The position numbers were made by a program, and so were the translations under genes. From Lachnospiraceae bacterium (GTDB lineage Bacteria > Bacillota > Clostridia > Lachnospirales > Lachnospiraceae): a DNA stretch of 6,739 bases. The first letter of the stretch is position 1. Every line of letters starts with the position of its first letter. Positions 1 through 6,358 of the stretch are shown piece after piece. The notes beneath the pieces were generated by a model that saw only the letters and a program-made list of their open reading frames with translations, was not told the DNA's origin and did no database searches. Location: positions 1-6,739 of the forward strand of contig JAJQGR010000184.1 of assembly GCA_021200345.1 (NCBI GenBank). The letters are read 5' to 3'.

Positions 1-1272
1 TTCATATCGGTAAAGGTCACAGTAGGGTGCGCTCCAGGGCTTTCTGACAAGCGGCGGCATGACCTTGAAAAACAGATATAAAAACTGGCCCCTGGGCAGC
101 TCCTCAAAGGGATGAAAATACAGCACGCAGGGATCCAGCAGTCCTTTCCACATGGCCTCCTTTAACCTCTGCTCCTGGAGGATTCCCTGACAGTCCGCGT
201 AGGGAAGCTTGGGCAGATCATGGGGCAGCACCGGCCGCTCTTCCTTTTCACTGCTTAAAACCGCGTTTTGCGGCCGCAGCGTCTCATCCGGGATCCATAC
301 CTGCCCGTCAAAATCATTTCTGTGAGAGACAAAAGGCTCCACCTTCTGTCTGACCAGCTCCCTGGCGATAAACCGGCTCATCAGAAGAGCCCCATAGTCG
401 TTGGTGTGAGGCACATCCATAAAGTAATCCCGGCACCAGTCCACGCCCTTTTCACAAAACAGCCGGAACGAATAATCATGCAGGTTGATCACCGGCACAT
501 CACATTCTCTGCCCACCCGCAGACAGCTCATTTCATACTCCTGCAGCAGATCGTACCAGCCGTCCTGATCCCTGGACGGAATCCGGCTCATGGAAGTGAC
601 AATCACCGGGACGGCGCCCCGCTCCCTCACCTCGCTGATATACCAGCGCAGATTGGAGGCATAGCCGTCAAAGGCTTTCAGATTGCGGCGTTTCTGGTCA
701 TTGTGGCCAAACTGCATCAGAAACACATCGCCGGGCTTCAGATTTTCGCGGACAATATTCCAGTGACCGTCCTGGCGAAAGCAGTTGGTGGTCAGGCCGC
801 CGTGGGCCTGATTGCAAAAGGAAAGCCCCTGAAAGTACTGGGGCAGATTCTGTCCCCAGCTGCCAAAGCTTGTCAGCGGATTGTATGGACTCTCCGCCTG
901 ATAGTCCGCCACCAGAGAATCTCCTCCGATAAACACGGTGGGGGCCCCCGCCTCCTCCGCTTCCATACTGACAAAGCAGTCCGCCAGACACCTGGCGTCT
1001 CCCAGCAGAGCCACATCCACACTCAAAGAAAGCCTGGGCGGCTCTCCCACCACCGGCAGATACTCGCACACATGGCTGTAAAAGCTGACCATGCGGCTCT
1101 CCCCCGGCTTCAGCTCCATATCCCGGCAGATCATGTTCCTGCGGCCGGTATACAGATTGAGGTTTCTGACCCCTGCCGCACCTCCGGTCAGCCTGACTCT
1201 TACCCGATACACCCCCTTGCGGGGTACCTTCACCTGAGTACAAAAAGGAACGCCCAAAATCCGGTGATCCAT
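1..1272 (-). CDS. SGNH/GDSL hydrolase, rhamnogalacturonan acetylesterase-like (C-terminus cut by window edge)
   Basis: Reading from ATG at 1272 to the window edge gives 424 residues with no stop, so the C-terminus is missing. A GGAGGAGG site at 1278-1285 lies 5 bases before the ATG and supports this start. Residues 1-110 look like a beta-sandwich N-terminal domain. The SGNH blocks follow in order: FIGGDSL (Ser119 as nucleophile), QAHGG (Gly158/159), GHND (Asn191) and DVPHTND (Asp286, His289). The last block resembles the D-x-x-H-T-N of CE12 rhamnogalacturonan acetylesterases, so deacetylation of a plant or host polysaccharide is the best guess. No signal peptide is visible, which suggests a cytoplasmic enzyme acting on imported oligosaccharides. 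Residues from about 325 onward are an unusual extension containing PFEELPRGQF and PYCDLYRYE, which I do not recognise. It is probably not cotranscribed with the upstream genes because a tRNA terminator lies in between. The fold is well supported; the substrate is not. Confidence 0.88.
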   Translation of the reverse strand, partial: MDHRILGVPFCTQVKVPRKGVYRVRVRLTGGAAGVRNLNLYTGRRNMICRDMELKPGESRMVSFYSHVCEYLPVVGEPPRLSLSVDVALLGDARCLADCFVSMEAEEAGAPTVFIGGDSLVADYQAESPYNPLTSFGSWGQNLPQYFQGLSFCNQAHGGLTTNCFRQDGHWNIVRENLKPGDVFLMQFGHNDQKRRNLKAFDGYASNLRWYISEVRERGAVPVIVTSMSRIPSRDQDGWYDLLQEYEMSCLRVGRECDVPVINLHDYSFRLFCEKGVDWCRDYFMDVPHTNDYGALLMSRFIARELVRQKVEPFVSHRNDFDGQVWIPDETLRPQNAVLSSEKEERPVLPHDLPKLPYADCQGILQEQRLKEAMWKGLLDPCVLYFHPFEELPRGQFLYLFFKVMPPLVRKPWSAPYCDLYRYE

Positions 1273-1319
1273 ATACGCCTCCTCCAATCCACACGGGATT
1301 TTCTCTGAATTTTCTTAAA

Positions 1320-1350
1320 ACAAAAAACGGAGCAACTCCTCTGCCCCGTT
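1320..1350 (-). terminator. Rho-independent terminator of the tRNA-Thr gene
   Basis: On the minus strand, AACGGGGCA (1350-1342) pairs with TGCTCCGTT (1334-1326), giving a 9-bp stem with one G.T wobble and a 7-base loop, directly followed by a run of T (TTTTTTG, then TTTT). It sits 7 bases after the tRNA 3' end and 41 bases before the GDSL ribosome binding site, so it should end the tRNA transcript. Confidence 0.85.
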
Positions 1351-1357
1351 CCTTAAA

Positions 1358-1430
1358 AGCCACTGAGGGGATTCGAACCCCTGACCTACGCATTACGAGT
1401 GCGTCGCTCTACCGACTGAGCCACAGTGGC
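1358..1430 (-). tRNA. tRNA-Thr (anticodon CGT)
   Basis: The minus strand folds into a full cloverleaf. The 7-bp acceptor stem is GCCACTG / CAGTGGC, the D arm is GCTC-AGTCGGTA-GAGC, and the anticodon arm is ACGCA-CTCGTAA-TGCGT with anticodon CGT reading the threonine codon ACG. The variable loop is AGGTC, and the T arm is AGGGG-TTCGAAT-CCCCT. The discriminator base (1358) is U and CCA is not encoded, so it must be added after transcription. It is a single gene with its own promoter and terminator. Confidence 0.97.
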
Positions 1431-1461
1431 GAAATCATGCCTGTGATTTCCAACAGGTTTG

Positions 1462-1490
1462 ATTATACTCAATGTCGGTCAAAAACACAA
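1462..1490 (-). promoter_or_regulatory. Sigma-A type promoter of tRNA-Thr
   Basis: On the minus strand a perfect TATAAT (1467-1462) lies 17 bases after TTGTGT (1490-1485). A start about 7 bases past the -10 box would give a leader of roughly 25 bases before the tRNA 5' end at 1430. A TTGACC at 1483-1478 is closer to the -35 consensus but only 9 bases from the -10 box, so it cannot serve with it. Confidence 0.8.
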
Positions 1491-1498
1491 GTGTTTTT
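1481..1498. repeat. Small A/T-rich inverted repeat overlapping the tRNA -35 box
   Basis: AAAAACAC (1481-1488) and GTGTTTTT (1491-1498) are perfect inverted copies around AA, with T-rich sequence continuing on the plus strand and an A-run on the other side. It could act as a weak terminator for transcripts arriving from the upstream genes, but only two of the eight pairs in each arm contain G or C and the loop is tight, so it may have no function. Confidence 0.35.
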
Positions 1499-1582
1499 TT
1501 CATGCGATGGAAAAAATCTGTTGTTATATACTGCATTTTCGAATAGCAATTTGAAAGATTACAAAAATCACTTAATAGAATA

Positions 1583-1611
1583 GAGAGAGGCCCAATACAG
1601 TCGCCTCTCTC
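1583..1611. repeat. 9-bp perfect hairpin beside the 23-bp repeats
   Basis: GAGAGAGGC (1583-1591) and GCCTCTCTC (1603-1611) are perfect inverted copies around an 11-base loop. In the minus-strand direction it follows the TIM-barrel gene by about 75 bases. No U-run follows immediately on either strand, so it is a poor intrinsic terminator. It ends 4 bases before the first 23-bp repeat and may belong to the same structure, perhaps the end of a mobile element. Confidence 0.6.
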
Positions 1612-1615
1612 GGTC

Positions 1616-1684
1616 ACTGGACACATTTGTGGTATTTTACTGGACACATTTGCGGTATTTTGCCGGACACTTTTGCGATTTTTC
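1616..1684. repeat. Three tandem 23-bp direct repeats, possible mobile-element end
   Basis: Three consecutive 23-base units lie at 1616-1638, 1639-1661 and 1662-1684. The first two differ by one base and share GGACACATTTG followed by YGGTATTTT. The third is more diverged, with GGACACTTTTGCG. The array ends 2 bases before the stop codon of the TIM-barrel gene. Multiple short repeats at the termini are a known trait of IS21-family elements, so this could be a solo end or remnant, but no istA or istB gene is present. The repeats are seen directly; the mobile-element origin is inference. A regulator-binding array is the alternative. Confidence 0.7.
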
Positions 1685-1686
1685 CC

Positions 1687-2496
1687 TTATTGTTGTACCT
1701 GTGATTCCTTTCCATTTCTTAAAAGAATAAAACTCTGCAGCTTTTCAAAAGACGCTCTCTGAGCGGCACAGCCGTTGACCTCGATGAGGCAGCTTGTGGG
1801 GGGCAGATATTTCTCAGTCAGGTCCATAAACTGCTGCCAGTCAATCAGGCCCTCTCCCACCGGCAGATGGTCGTCATATTGCAGCCGGTTATCATTGATG
1901 TGCAGATGCCGCACATAAGGAGCCACGGCCTGTACCCAACTTTCGATATCATTACCATAAAGCATGGCATGGGCGTAATCCAGGCAAAGGCCAAAATTCT
2001 CCTGGTCTTTCATCCGCTCCGCCAGCTCCACATAAGTGTCAGGCTCCCGGTCAAACATGTTTTCCATGTAGATTTCCACGCCCGGAAATTTTTCAAGCAT
2101 CTGTCTCCAGAATTCCTCATTCACATCCCGCCAGTAATGTCTGTAGGCTCCCACGCAGATCTCAGGGGTCACATTTGTATGAAACACCACGCCCTTCAGG
2201 CCCAGGTCGCGGGCTGTCTGAAGGCTCTCCTCCACCCGCCTGCGGGAAATCTGACGTACCAGAGGATCCATGCTGTGGACAATGACCTCATAAAAGGCGC
2301 CATGCATGGTATCCTGAGATCGGTCTCTGTCCAGACTTCTGTAAAAAGCTACTCTCGCTTTCCTGCATTCCCCATCCCATAAACAGGGTCCCATGACAAA
2401 GTCATTATACTCAAAGGGGGCCTGATACTCTTTGGAAAGCTTCAGGCTGTCCCCCATATGCTCATAATCCGGAATGATGCTATATTTTTGATTCAT
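1687..2496 (-). CDS. TIM-barrel protein of the sugar phosphate isomerase/epimerase (AP endonuclease 2) superfamily
   Basis: 269 residues, a normal length for this superfamily, and probably cytoplasmic because no signal peptide is seen. Metal-ligand positions of the endonuclease IV-type barrel can be matched in order: His65 (TMHGAF), His106 (VFHTN), Glu145 (YMEN), Asp173 and His176 (CLDYAHA), His199 (HLHIND), Asp208 and His210 (DDHLPVGEG), and Glu239 (LIEVNG). The HLHINDN / VGEGxIDW region is typical of sugar isomerases and epimerases, so sugar isomerisation or epimerisation is more likely than DNA repair, and the signature stretches of true endonuclease IV are absent. The substrate is unknown. 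The start is the ATG at 2496; the ribosome site before it (GATGAAC) is weak. The gene begins 49 bases after the FecR-like gene and may be its last operon partner, or it may be expressed alone. Confidence 0.85.
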   Translation of the reverse strand: MNQKYSIIPDYEHMGDSLKLSKEYQAPFEYNDFVMGPCLWDGECRKARVAFYRSLDRDRSQDTMHGAFYEVIVHSMDPLVRQISRRRVEESLQTARDLGLKGVVFHTNVTPEICVGAYRHYWRDVNEEFWRQMLEKFPGVEIYMENMFDREPDTYVELAERMKDQENFGLCLDYAHAMLYGNDIESWVQAVAPYVRHLHINDNRLQYDDHLPVGEGLIDWQQFMDLTEKYLPPTSCLIEVNGCAAQRASFEKLQSFILLRNGKESQVQQ

Positions 2497-2517
2497 GAAA
2501 AAGGTTCATCTCGATTC

Positions 2518-2535
2518 TGTACGAACGTCTGTACA
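2518..2535. promoter_or_regulatory. Imperfect palindrome in the FecR / TIM-barrel gap, possible operator
   Basis: The 18-base site has perfect TGTAC / GTACA arms and a symmetric ACGT centre, with 14 of 18 positions symmetric. It lies between the stop of the FecR-like gene and the start of the TIM-barrel gene, 22 bases upstream of the latter. It might bind a dimeric regulator of the TIM-barrel gene. It weakly resembles a Firmicutes LexA box (GAAC-N4-GTTC) but has GTAC in the second half. No -10/-35 pair is clear nearby. Confidence 0.35.
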
Positions 2536-2545
2536 CGTCCGCTTT

Positions 2546-4198
2546 TTATTGCGCGACCCAGTATATCGTCGTGTCCGCTGTGATTCCAGATGTAAAATCA
2601 TAAGATGTCGTTCCTGTTGAGGAATCAGACCAGTATCCGTTTTGTGATGGCTGCAGAAGCGGCGCGCTTGCACAGGACCCGGCGTCCACTGTCTGCGTGC
2701 CTACGGTTCTGACACCGTATACAAAGGTAACCGTATAAGTGGTGATCGTGGTGTTGTCGTCAGAACTACCGTCATCCAAGCCGCCGTCGTCGGAACTGCT
2801 TCCGGTGTTATCATCTGTATCATCAGAGCCGCTGCCGGTATTGCTGTTGTCGTCAGAGCCGCTTCCACTACTATCATCTGAGCCGCTTTCGGTATTGCTG
2901 TTGTCGTCAGAGCCGCTTCCGGTATTGTCATCTGTATTACCAGTGCCGCTGCCGGTATTATCATCCGCGTCATCGGAGCCAGTGTTGTTGCTGCTGTCGT
3001 CCGCGCTGCTGCCGGAATTGTCGCTGCTGTTGCTGTCATCGGAGCTGCTGCCGGAGTTGTCGCTGCTGTTGCTGTCATCGGAGCTGCTGCCAGAGCTGTC
3101 ACTGCTGTTGCTGCTGTTATCGGAGCTGCTGCTGGTATCACTGGAACTGCTACTGGTATCAGCAGAACCGTTTCCGGTATCGGTGGAACTATTGCCTGTA
3201 TCAGAAGAGCCGCTGCCGGTACTGTCTTCCGTTTCTTCCGTGGTGGTCTCCGTATCCTCCTCTGTGGTGTCCTCCTCTACGGTATCATCCGTATTCCTGA
3301 CAACCTCCACAGTATTGCCCTGAGTATTTCCGGTGGAGCCGCTCCCGGAAGATGAACCTTCATTCAGATCCTCTTCTTCCTCCGGTTCCTCTGTCTCCAG
3401 GTTCTCCGCGTTTTCCCGTTCCTCGATATATGTCAACAGCTCCTCGGTGGTATAATACAGCTCTCTTTCCTGAGACACTTCATGGAAAAACTGCAGCGCT
3501 TCCAGAGAAAGGTCTTCCGGCGCCATCTCGACCACCTCTGTATCCTCCCCTTCCTCGCCGTCCGGGTAGAGAGTGATAATGGCGTGATCGCCGTCAGTCA
3601 CCGTGATTTCCTCGCTGGTGTGAAGATTGATGCAGTCTGCCACGCTCTCCATCATCAGCACATGGGTGGCCACAATATCGCTGACACGATAATTCCAGTA
3701 AATGTAAAACACCGTTCCGCGCACAGCCATGGTGGCGTTGGGCGTGGTAATGCCAAAGCTGGACTCCTCGTTGAGAGCCTCCTTTACATAGCAGGAGAAG
3801 CCTCCCACCACCAGGTCAATGGAGGTCTGGCTGGCCAGCTTTGTCCCGGAAACCTCCAGCACCAGCGTGGTGTCCGGATCTGTCTGCACATAAATCGTAT
3901 CATCCACACTGAGCCGGATGGTGGAATCCGCCCCGGCGCTGATAGTATCCCCCGCTGTCAGGCTCATATTCTCATAAACCTCAAGGGCCTGGCCGTCTCT
4001 CTCTACGCCTACGCTGCCCTCGAAGCTCACCACATAAATCACTCTGCCGCTGACAGAAGTGACCTGTTCCTCTTCTCCATCCGTGCCGCAGCTTCTCAGC
4101 GCCACCACCAACACTACCAAAAGCAGTACCAGGGCCGCGATGATTGCCGCGCCTCTTTTGTCCATTTTCATCCCCGTGTTTTTCTCTTGATCTTCCAA
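2546..4198 (-). CDS. Membrane-anchored FecR-like domain protein with Ser/Asp-rich linker and InlB-like C-terminal repeat
   Basis: 550 residues. A short charged N-terminus is followed by one membrane helix at about 16-34, placing the rest outside the cell. Residues about 45-170 match the FecR family: GDTISAGADSTIRLSVDD, then a beta-rich segment, then GGFSCYVKEAL and the ITTPNATMAVRGTVFYI motif. Residues 170-265 continue as a mixed domain ending in a Glu-rich helix. Residues 265-330 are Glu/Thr-rich and 330-482 are almost only Ser, Asp, Gly, Asn and Thr, a flexible acidic stalk. The final 65 residues (TYTVTFVYG...TADTTIYWVAQ) look like one Listeria-Bacteroides/InlB B-type repeat. In Gram-negatives FecR relays siderophore signals to a sigma factor; no sigma factor or TonB receptor is near here, so the role is probably a different surface sensing or binding one. 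It follows the beta-helix gene by 27 bases, suggesting cotranscription. No LPXTG sorting signal is present. Confidence 0.88.
   Translation of the reverse strand: MEDQEKNTGMKMDKRGAAIIAALVLLLVVLVVALRSCGTDGEEEQVTSVSGRVIYVVSFEGSVGVERDGQALEVYENMSLTAGDTISAGADSTIRLSVDDTIYVQTDPDTTLVLEVSGTKLASQTSIDLVVGGFSCYVKEALNEESSFGITTPNATMAVRGTVFYIYWNYRVSDIVATHVLMMESVADCINLHTSEEITVTDGDHAIITLYPDGEEGEDTEVVEMAPEDLSLEALQFFHEVSQERELYYTTEELLTYIEERENAENLETEEPEEEEDLNEGSSSGSGSTGNTQGNTVEVVRNTDDTVEEDTTEEDTETTTEETEDSTGSGSSDTGNSSTDTGNGSADTSSSSSDTSSSSDNSSNSSDSSGSSSDDSNSSDNSGSSSDDSNSSDNSGSSADDSSNNTGSDDADDNTGSGTGNTDDNTGSGSDDNSNTESGSDDSSGSGSDDNSNTGSGSDDTDDNTGSSSDDGGLDDGSSDDNTTITTYTVTFVYGVRTVGTQTVDAGSCASAPLLQPSQNGYWSDSSTGTTSYDFTSGITADTTIYWVAQ
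2837..2920. repeat. Two exact 30-bp copies inside the stalk-coding region
   Basis: The 30-base segment at 2837-2866 recurs without change at 2891-2920, a 54-base (18-codon) offset that keeps the reading frame. It encodes part of the acidic GSGSDDNSNT-type linker. Copies like this can recombine and change stalk length in multiples of three bases. Confidence 0.85.
3011..3088. repeat. 39-bp in-frame tandem repeat inside the stalk-coding region
   Basis: Units at 3011-3049 and 3050-3088 differ at one base, and a degenerate third copy follows from 3089. Each unit encodes 13 residues of the type SSDDSNSSDNSGS. Because the unit is a multiple of three, loss or gain would change the linker length without a frameshift. 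The near identity points to recent duplication. Confidence 0.88.
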
Positions 4199-4210
4199 AA
4201 TGTTTCCCTC
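4196..4210 (-). promoter_or_regulatory. Ribosome binding site and TTG start of the FecR-like gene
   Basis: GAGGG (4210-4206) lies 7 bases before a TTG codon at 4198-4196. The first in-frame ATG codons (residues 10 and 12) have no comparable site at the right distance. TTG is therefore the likely start, which usually gives lower translation than ATG. Confidence 0.65.
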
Positions 4211-4225
4211 AATCTGAAATGCTGT

Positions 4226-6358
4226 TTACTGTGGCGTAATGATCTGTCCGGTTGTGGACGGGTAATAGTCCCCGGCACAGTAGGAGGTGTTATCTCCATC
4301 TATCGTAAAGTCGAAATCCGCGTAATAACAGACGTCATCCTGCAGCGTGGTTTCTGTATCTTTCACCAGCTGTACCCATTTATAAAACGTAATTTCTTTT
4401 GTCGTTGTATGCCCTGCAAAATCCGTAACTGTCAAAGTATAGGTTGCTCCGTTAATCAGATCATCAGCAGAAAACTGAGCTGTGACCTCAGTCGGATATT
4501 CAGTATTTGCATCTGGATAGTCACCTGAGGACAACACGGTTGATGTCGTTTCTGATGTACATGACAAGGAATACGATTTGATCGCGGCGTTGTCTCCGAC
4601 AGTAAATGTCAGGCTCATGCCATATACTGAATTGTCTTCTGTCTTACCAGAACTATCAGTTTCCAATGCACAGGTCGGAGAAGCAATGTCTATGACGTTT
4701 GAACTGCTATGTGAAAGAGATCCTTCTCCGCTCCATACAAAGCCATAGCACTTCAGATTATCACAGAGAGCCACATCAGTCACCGTTGTTCCATTCATTA
4801 AAATAGTGAACGCTACTGGTATAATCTCAAACTCACTGGAAAGTGCCACTGCAGTGACAGGAGTAGTGACCCCGCTCGCAGTAAGCATATTATACAGGGT
4901 CGTATTGCTCAGGGAACTGATCACAGTGCCATTGTTGGATATTTCAAGCCCATTGGAACTCTGAATTCTTCCTGCTCCCCCATTTACGGTCAGGCTTCCA
5001 TCATTCAGGCCAAGCGTTATTTTCCCACAGGTACTGTTAGAACCCCCCTGACCAATCCCTGCGGCATTTGCTCCTCCAACACACGTTAGTGCACCACCGT
5101 TGATCGCAATATTAAATATAGTGTCTGTGGACGCAGAACTTCCCGCTCCGATTCCGGCAGCATTTCCTCCACCAGTGGCTGTCAGACTGCCCCCGGACAC
5201 GTTCAAGTTGATTGTGCCTTTCAAGCTATTGTAACCGCTTCCAATACCCGCACCATTAGAACCTCCCTGAGCAGCCAGAGTACCTTCGGAAACAGAAATA
5301 TCAAAATCTGTGTCAGAAGTAGCCCCACCTCCACCGATTCCAGCGCCATTTCCTCCACCAGTGGCTGTCAGACTGCCGCTTATCAGGTTAATCACAAATT
5401 TTCCTTCAGGCAGATAACTTCCACAGGCACCAATTCCAGCACCACCGTATGCGTAGGTAGTATCATATTTGCTGCCATATGCCGTCAAAGTTCCACTGTT
5501 TGTCACAGTAACAGTGTATGTGTCAGTTGACGCACCACCGGAAGAGGCACTGATACCACCTCCGCCCTGAGCGGTTACATTTGTTCCATCCACTGTCAGG
5601 GAACTTCCGCTTCCCATGACAATCGCAGGAGAATCGATATCCGTCCCGGTGACGACCAGAGTTCCGCCGCCATTCACAGTCAGCGAACTGCCATCATTTA
5701 TAGTAAGCCCAGCATTCAAATTCAATGTTGTGGAACTACTCAGATAAAGTGTCACATCACCCTCTACCGCAATATGATAGCTGTAATCACTTATATGATT
5801 TTCACTATAATTATAATATGGTACTGTTGTACTCGTCCATGTTGTATCTGAGCTAGTTGCCACCGCTACTCCGATGCTCCCACTAGTGCTTTCTTCCACC
5901 GGATCCACAGCCGTAACAGTGATACCTGCATTTCCTTCCGATGAAGCTTTAATGGCACCAGTAGTGCCCGGAACTTCCTCCACCTTTTCTTCAACCGTAC
6001 CAGCAACGCCTGAGCCTTCTTCCTGCGAGGCTTCCACAGTACCGGCAGTAACGGTCATTTCCTCTGATGAAGCTTCCACCGTGCCAACCGTACCAGCGCT
6101 GCCCGAAGCTTCCTCTTCCTCTGAAGCTTCTTCCATCGTACCAACAGTACCAGTGGTGCCCGAAGCTTCCTCCGCTGTGGCTTCCTCCGTCTCTTCTGTA
6201 CCCGAAGTTTCTTCCCCGGAAACCTCCGCCGTGCCCTCCATGCTGCTCTGGATTTCCTCGGCCTTCACGCCGGGCAGCCCCGCCAGCATCAGCGCCAGAC
6301 ATAATGTCAGCGCCAGCACGCCTTTCATAAACCATTTACACCATTTCCTCTTGCTCAT
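4226..6358 (-). CDS. Secreted glycine-rich beta-helix repeat protein with acidic N-terminal stalk and Ig-like C-terminal part
   Basis: 710 residues starting at ATG 6358, with AGGGAG (6370-6365) 6 bases upstream. Residues 1-33 are a classic signal peptide: a Lys/Arg N-region, a Leu-rich core, and cleavage probably after VKA33. Residues 34-165 are an acidic low-complexity stalk of degenerate units such as GTVGT and EEASG. From about 195 a beta-strand-rich domain begins (LTINDGSSLTVNGGGTLVVTG style). At 305-437 there are five rungs with a GIG core at 308-310, 340-342, 371-373, 402-404 and 434-436, a spacing of 31-32 residues (SLTATGGGNGAGIG type). This predicts a right-handed parallel beta-helix as in surface adhesins and carbohydrate-binding proteins. 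Residues about 570-662 look Ig-like, ending TYTLTVTDFAGHTTTKEITF. There is no LPXTG, membrane tail or S-layer domain, so it may be released or held by a partner, possibly the FecR-like protein encoded next. The ligand is unknown. Confidence 0.87.
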   Translation of the reverse strand: MSKRKWCKWFMKGVLALTLCLALMLAGLPGVKAEEIQSSMEGTAEVSGEETSGTEETEEATAEEASGTTGTVGTMEEASEEEEASGSAGTVGTVEASSEEMTVTAGTVEASQEEGSGVAGTVEEKVEEVPGTTGAIKASSEGNAGITVTAVDPVEESTSGSIGVAVATSSDTTWTSTTVPYYNYSENHISDYSYHIAVEGDVTLYLSSSTTLNLNAGLTINDGSSLTVNGGGTLVVTGTDIDSPAIVMGSGSSLTVDGTNVTAQGGGGISASSGGASTDTYTVTVTNSGTLTAYGSKYDTTYAYGGAGIGACGSYLPEGKFVINLISGSLTATGGGNGAGIGGGGATSDTDFDISVSEGTLAAQGGSNGAGIGSGYNSLKGTINLNVSGGSLTATGGGNAAGIGAGSSASTDTIFNIAINGGALTCVGGANAAGIGQGGSNSTCGKITLGLNDGSLTVNGGAGRIQSSNGLEISNNGTVISSLSNTTLYNMLTASGVTTPVTAVALSSEFEIIPVAFTILMNGTTVTDVALCDNLKCYGFVWSGEGSLSHSSSNVIDIASPTCALETDSSGKTEDNSVYGMSLTFTVGDNAAIKSYSLSCTSETTSTVLSSGDYPDANTEYPTEVTAQFSADDLINGATYTLTVTDFAGHTTTKEITFYKWVQLVKDTETTLQDDVCYYADFDFTIDGDNTSYCAGDYYPSTTGQIITPQ
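5048..5446 (-). repeat. Region coding for the five 31-32 residue beta-helix rungs
   Basis: The DNA encodes five copies of the GGAGIG-type rung. A 31-base stretch at 5161-5191 recurs exactly at 5347-5377, 186 bases (62 codons, two rungs) apart, while the intervening rung differs. The exact match suggests recent duplication or gene conversion between rungs. Confidence 0.85.
5946..6210 (-). repeat. Degenerate repeats coding for the Glu/Ser/Thr/Gly stalk
   Basis: The stretch codes for residues about 50-138 of the beta-helix protein. Elements such as GT(T/A)GTV, EEASG and VEASSEE recur at irregular intervals of about 12-25 residues. On the DNA, GAAGCTTCC and related words (plus strand) appear repeatedly. 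It is a diverged low-complexity array, not an exact tandem repeat. Confidence 0.6.

Noticed and set aside
268..1308. 346-codon open frame on the plus strand
   Set aside because: It lies opposite the SGNH hydrolase, whose catalytic blocks are all intact on the minus strand. The plus-strand translation shows no domain.
698..1393. 231-codon open frame on the minus strand
   Set aside because: It is out of frame with the hydrolase, begins inside the tRNA gene and gives a Gly/Ser/Arg-rich product typical of a shadow frame.
1435..1647. 70-codon minus-strand frame in the intergenic stretch
   Set aside because: It runs through the 23-bp repeats, the hairpin and the tRNA promoter, has no good ribosome binding site and resembles no known protein.
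2522..2536. LexA/SOS box
   Set aside because: GAAC-N4-GTAC differs from the GAAC-N4-GTTC consensus in a key position, and the adjacent gene is not an SOS type.
2740..3230. Possible CRISPR array because of regular repeats
   Set aside because: The repeats are in-frame coding units without unique spacers, and no cas gene is present.
2701..3323. Ala/Thr/Pro-rich and Leu/Ser/Pro-rich frames over the stalk-coding region
   Set aside because: They are out-of-frame readings of the Ser/Asp repeats. Low complexity keeps all frames open.
4085..4095. Lipobox in the FecR-like protein (Cys37 after the membrane helix)
   Set aside because: The residues before Cys are Leu-Arg-Ser, and Arg does not fit the lipobox. 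A simple membrane anchor is more likely.
3482..4528. 348-codon plus-strand frame
   Set aside because: It spans the junction of two well-supported minus-strand genes, with no recognisable domain.
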